Assembly (NCBI RefSeq): GCF_003672135.1
Contig: NC_039516.1
Location: 11,577,838 to 11,641,837 of the forward strand
DNA: 64,000 nucleotides
Source: Ooceraea biroi
Lineage: Eukaryota > Arthropoda > Insecta > Hymenoptera > Formicidae
Reading direction: 5' to 3'
Numbering within the stretch: position 1 is the stretch's first letter; the number at the start of each line of letters is the position of its first letter. The notes beneath the pieces are model-generated. The model was given only the letters and a program-made list of their open reading frames with translations, was not told the origin of the DNA and did not search any database. This document shows, in pieces, positions 60,374-64,000 of the stretch. The position numbers were made by a program, and so were the translations under genes.

Positions 60374-62154
60374 TGATAATTAACAAATAAGTCCCAAATA
60401 AGTCGTTTTCTAAAATTAACAGAAATCCGATAAATTTGGAATTTAAACTAACATTTTCCCTCACGTGAAGAAGAGATATGCAACGTTCAATCCTCTCGTT
60501 CTTGGGTCGCGAAATTTAATGCAAATTCGCGAAATCGCATCTCGTTTACGAAACGCGCAACATCTGGCATACTTTGCCTGATGGATACCTTGTTAAGCAA
60601 TTTTGCCAAACGCGAGACTTACACCGTCGTCCGGAAAGGAAAGGACAATGCTGGATGTTTCCTCGTTTCTGCAAACGCGTTAAGCCTCGCTGCGCATTTT
60701 AATGAACGGTTAACCGGTAGTCGCTTAACCGAAACGCAAATTATCCATTTGTTTTGTAAGAGAGAGAGAGGGGCGCTACAAGAAAACCGGCGATTACGCT
60801 ATTTTTCTCGATCGTTTCTTGTTGGATGTGCCACGGCAATTTAACGACTGGCACGTGCTGCTTCATGCGACATGATTATGCAAATAAGTTACAGCGCGCC
60901 CTTCACGGAGTCGTGACATTTGCACAGATGTTGCTGGCAGACTTTAAACCGACCGGACATAAACGATAAATGACGGGAGGAATACGCCAAAATACAGCGG
61001 ATGTTTCAACGGCGGGCTTTCCCGGTTAACGATGGAGTTTATTCTGCAGCATTAATCCGCTCAGGCCGGGCGGAAAAGCCACGTGCTTTTTCCCGCGAGA
61101 GAAATCTCGTCGTGCAATTACAACGTCTCATGAAATTATCTCGCGGCGTAACACACCGTCGCGAACGTAAGCGTGAAAACAGATATGGAAATTTGGGAAA
61201 ATGTAGCGGAAAAAAGTGGCGAACGTTGGTATCGCAAAGCGCACGCGAAATAACGCTGTCGCGACGAGCGCGCGAGGTCTGCGGGATACAGGCAGATGAT
61301 ATTGCATTTCTAATTTACGCGCGTATTTATAATACACGTCATTTATCTCGTTAATGGAACACACCGTGACGGATCCCGTGCCGTACCCAGCAGCGCACGA
61401 TTTGACGTGGCGTGTTTAATAAGGACCACTAAATCGGCCGCGATCTTTTAATCTCCTAATAATGCGCGAATAGTTAATCTTTTAATGCCGCGCTTTAATC
61501 AGTCGGCCGCGAATGTAAGCCCGTAAGCAGATTTCAAAACGACATCCTCTGCTCGTCTCTATAATACGCAAAGTATAATAAATAAACTATGCGCAGCGAA
61601 TTTGCGAATAGCGAAAGTGCGAAGATTTGCAGAGAGTTTTTAGACTTCGTCCTGCTTACTCTCGTCCTGCTGATGTTTTTTTCTCGATAAAAACGCGCGT
61701 TTTTCTAAATCTTGCGTTCATAAAATATCAATTGTTAAGTCACGATTTATTCGAATCGTTTTTTAATAATCTTGCATTAATTAATTAAAACATATTTTTG
61801 TATAAGTATTTTAATGCATATATCTAGAACTTTAATTTAATTAAATGAATTTGTTTTAACTTATGTTATATCAAAATGATTCGATAGATGTTTTATTAAT
61901 GATAAATCTAAATTAAATTAAATTTTATTATTCTACATCATAATCTTTCTATGAATCTCAATTTAATACGCGCAATCGATATAAATATTTCTGCATTTAT
62001 AAATATACAATTAACGCTATAAATTGCTTTTATCAGATCATTTAAAAATAATTACGAGGTTGTTATTCAACTTAATAGAAAAAGCTGCAATTATTTTTGC
62101 ACCAACGTCAATAACTGATACGCAAGAGAAAGAGAGAGATATCTTTGAATGATG

Positions 62155-62204
62155 TATAATAAAATATATTATTACATATATTATAAAATATATTATTATG
62201 AAAT
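62155..62204. repeat. AT-rich direct repeat
   Basis: AAAATATATTATTA occurs twice in a short AT-only stretch. Confidence 0.8.
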
Positions 62205-62784
62205 AGTCGATTGGATATTACAGAAGAAATTGAAATGTGAATTAAATCGCTTTTCTGATTGAGTGATTTCAATGAAGCTCATATTATTTGCCAATTCTCA
62301 TGATAACGCGATGACGTTACTGTAGTGCTTTAAATGTCGATATGATTATTTTATTGCGCAGGTCAAAGGTGCGGGATCAAGTATCAGTAAATTCTTAAAC
62401 ATCTGCTTAATGAAATGTACACTTAATGAAACGCGCACCGAGAAAATCATCATTATTTTCCGGATACTCTACTATTTCACACTATTACGATATAATTTTA
62501 CTTCCTCAGTCCCGTCAAGTTTACGGAGTAAAGATTGCGAAGATTTACAGTCTTCGTTGTTCACGTGAAAATGGCTTATCACTTGAAAACTACGACGCGC
62601 AAGCACGAAAAGCAAGAAGAGCAAATATTATCCTTCGCAAAGTTTAATCGCGCATAATTAAAGAAGACCTGAAAGCATAATTTGCATACCGATATCTTAC
62701 AAGATTATACACTGGCTTATGGCTTGTGGCCGTACTATCCAGATTTAAAAAACAATTGTGGAAGCAAGTCTCGTCTCGCGTGAC

Positions 62785-62825
62785 TACAATTGGAGAACGG
62801 TCGATCGCGCCGTTCTCCAATTGTA
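62785..62825. repeat. Perfect 16-bp inverted repeat with 9-nt loop
   Basis: TACAATTGGAGAACGG (62785-62800) is perfectly inverted at 62810-62825. It would sit in the first intron of the minus-strand candidate gene, about 120 bases past its splice donor. Confidence 0.9.
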
Positions 62826-62944
62826 ATCGCTGGCAAACTTCGAATTTTCGCGTTTCGCAAGAAAATGCAGACTCTTGTCACGAAACAATGCCGAAGCTAC
62901 AAAGGCGCGCCAAATGTTAATTTCTATTAATAATAAAATCTTAC

Positions 62945-63130
62945 CGTTTCCCAGCCGGTCTCCTTCGCTCGCCTGCGCGCTTCCGCGTTCGCCATCGCGC
63001 CGTTTACGCTGCGGTGGATGAGAGGATAGTAATCTTCCACGTCGCTGTTCTCGCTGCTGACATTTCCATCGGCAATTTTCTCGTCCGTTAGCCGCATCGT
63101 GTACTGATGTGCGTAATGTCTTACCGCCAT
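62945..63130 (-). CDS. Candidate first coding exon (62 codons), gene unknown
   Basis: Read on the minus strand from the ATG at 63130. The start context has A at -3 and G at +4, and an in-frame stop lies two codons upstream, so the frame begins here. The 62 codons end with ACG followed at once by GTAAGAT, a strong insect 5' splice donor, leaving phase 0. The peptide begins MAVRHYAHQY. Its middle is acidic and serine-rich (VSSENSDVEDYYPLI), and it ends in an Ala/Arg-rich helical stretch (AMANAEARRRAKETGWET). No signal peptide or membrane segment is visible, so it reads like a cytoplasmic N-terminus. I do not recognise the family. Its mixed composition, unlike the biased frames elsewhere in the window, is why I favour it. 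The next exon must lie to the left. A phase-0 candidate is at 52938, but that link is speculative. Without splicing, the frame would run only five more codons to a stop at 62927. Confidence 0.5.
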
Positions 63131-63161
63131 TCTTCACGCGTCTGTTCTCACTTTCGATAAC

Positions 63162-63196
63162 ATTCACTGAATAATCCAGCTTGAGCGCGCTATATC
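63162..63196 (-). promoter_or_regulatory. Possible core promoter for the 62945-63130 exon
   Basis: On the minus strand a TTCAGTG initiator-like motif puts a start site near 63168, 38 bases before the ATG at 63130. A weak TATA-like GATATA (63191-63196) lies about 26 bases upstream of that site. The spacing fits an insect TATA/initiator promoter with a short 5' UTR. Both motifs are short and could be chance. Confidence 0.25.
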
Positions 63197-63344
63197 GAGT
63201 CATCAAGCCGGGAGCATTACGAATAACGTCACTTCGCACCTCGCAAATACGGTATTTTCAAACGTTATCATGGATTGTTGGTAGAAACGAGAAAAGCTAG
63301 CAATGAACGAATAACAAAAAGTGTCGGTATTGGAATTCCTGTAG

Positions 63345-63367
63345 CTAATTAGTCGAGGACTAATTAG
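63345..63367. repeat. 10-bp inverted repeat, 3-nt loop
   Basis: CTAATTAGTC, loop GAG, GACTAATTAG. Perfect small hairpin in AT-rich sequence. Confidence 0.85.
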
Positions 63368-63396
63368 TTGATTCAATTGATATCTTCTAGAGTATC

Positions 63397-63466
63397 ATAT
63401 ATTGAGTTGTAATATTATCCAATTTTTTAGTATTTTTAATAACGAATATGTTACAGCTCAATATAT
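63397..63466. repeat. 16-bp inverted repeat with 38-nt loop
   Basis: ATATATTGAGTTGTAA (63397-63412) and TTACAGCTCAATATAT (63451-63466) pair at 15 of 16 positions, the odd one allowing a G-U pair in RNA. It could be the ends of a tiny fold-back element. Confidence 0.7.
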
Positions 63467-64000
63467 TGTATATAATAGGATCTTGATATAAGCCGATTGC
63501 TGGAGCTAGAAAATTACGAGAAATTTGTAAACTTGTAATCTAATATTAAATAATTTGTAAACTTCTAATTTAATATATTAACAAATACTTCCTCCATCGT
63601 GATAAAGCTATTTCATGTTCAGCTTTATAGGATATTATGCACGTAAAATGTTATAATATTATATAATACAATATTACATACGTTTTATAGAATATTATAC
63701 AATGGAAGCTTTTAACATCCGCATATGAGGAAATGCGCATGTCATCATTTATTATTAAAGTAGAAAGAAATGATATCATTATTGGTAAAAATTTGTATGA
63801 AGCGGAAGAGTCTCATATCAAGTGAAGCTCTTATCGCGATTCTGCTGTAAAATAATATCATGTAAAAATTATTCTTATTTACGATACGAGTATTTGCCGC
63901 GTTCAATTAAGGAATGCAAAATTATCTAAGACTTTATTACTTTTAAAAGTATCCTGTTGGACACGATTAAAAGAGTTATTTAATTCTTATTATTTAATAA

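Larger units (their letters stand above)
58809..62784. other. No gene supported
   Basis: A (CT)n run and T-rich tract ending ACAAAACAG at 58844, with CAG|GTATCG 44 bases later, looks like a micro-exon but has no partner. The rest is AT-rich sequence with the hammerhead-like motif at 60340-60373. Confidence 0.5.
63197..64000. other. AT-rich upstream sequence, no gene supported
   Basis: Lies upstream of the minus-strand candidate exon. It contains two inverted repeats (63345-63367, 63397-63466), a short direct repeat near 63525-63575 (AATTTGTAAACTT), and otherwise plain AT-rich sequence. Confidence 0.55.

Overview
This window looks like eukaryotic, intron- or intergenic-type nuclear DNA, most likely from an insect and probably from a hymenopteran such as an ant. 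The pointers are: no prokaryotic gene packing; long AT-rich stretches alternating with short CpG-rich islands (CpG is frequent and not depleted); many (CT)n, (GA)n and triplet microsatellites; and several small DNA transposons (Transib, Helitron, TTAA- and TA-flanked elements). The organism is an inference from composition and repeat content. No sequence match could be run.

Coding content is very sparse. Almost all open frames are short, overlap open frames on the other strand, and lie in CpG-rich islands where stop codons are rare by composition. The best coding call is a 62-codon first exon on the minus strand at 62945-63130. It has a good start context, a strong GTAAGAT splice donor in phase 0, and an initiator-like motif 38 bases upstream. 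Its gene would run leftward into, and possibly through, this window. Weaker candidates are a TATA-box promoter followed by a short signal-peptide reading frame at 20567-20818, a coding-like patch at 52799-52948 that is readable on both strands, a second TATA promoter at 26673, and a GC-rich, stop-poor island at 39.9-42.1 kb.

Mobile DNA is the clearest and most interesting content. At 6120-7357 a 1161-bp Transib-type element sits inside a 66-bp perfect palindrome. Both of its ends carry the heptamer, 23-bp spacer and nonamer layout of a V(D)J recombination signal. The palindrome is itself flanked by a TTA duplication of the PIF/Harbinger kind. At 10822-12094 a TA-flanked element with 14-bp inverted ends holds repeated CCAGTAYTG motifs and two copies of a Helitron 3' end. 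A related Helitron end on the minus strand at 18799-18838 leads into three 117/118-bp minisatellite units. Two further small elements lie side by side at 55946-56447 (TTAA duplication) and 56471-56605 (a folded-back MITE).

The remaining sequence holds microsatellites, short inverted repeats, a paired DRE-type motif at 22358-22389, two copies of a hammerhead-like or Penelope-like motif (26226 and 60340), and a dispersed ~55-bp repeat (15197 and 44908). No tRNA, rRNA, CRISPR array or bacterial-type operon was found.
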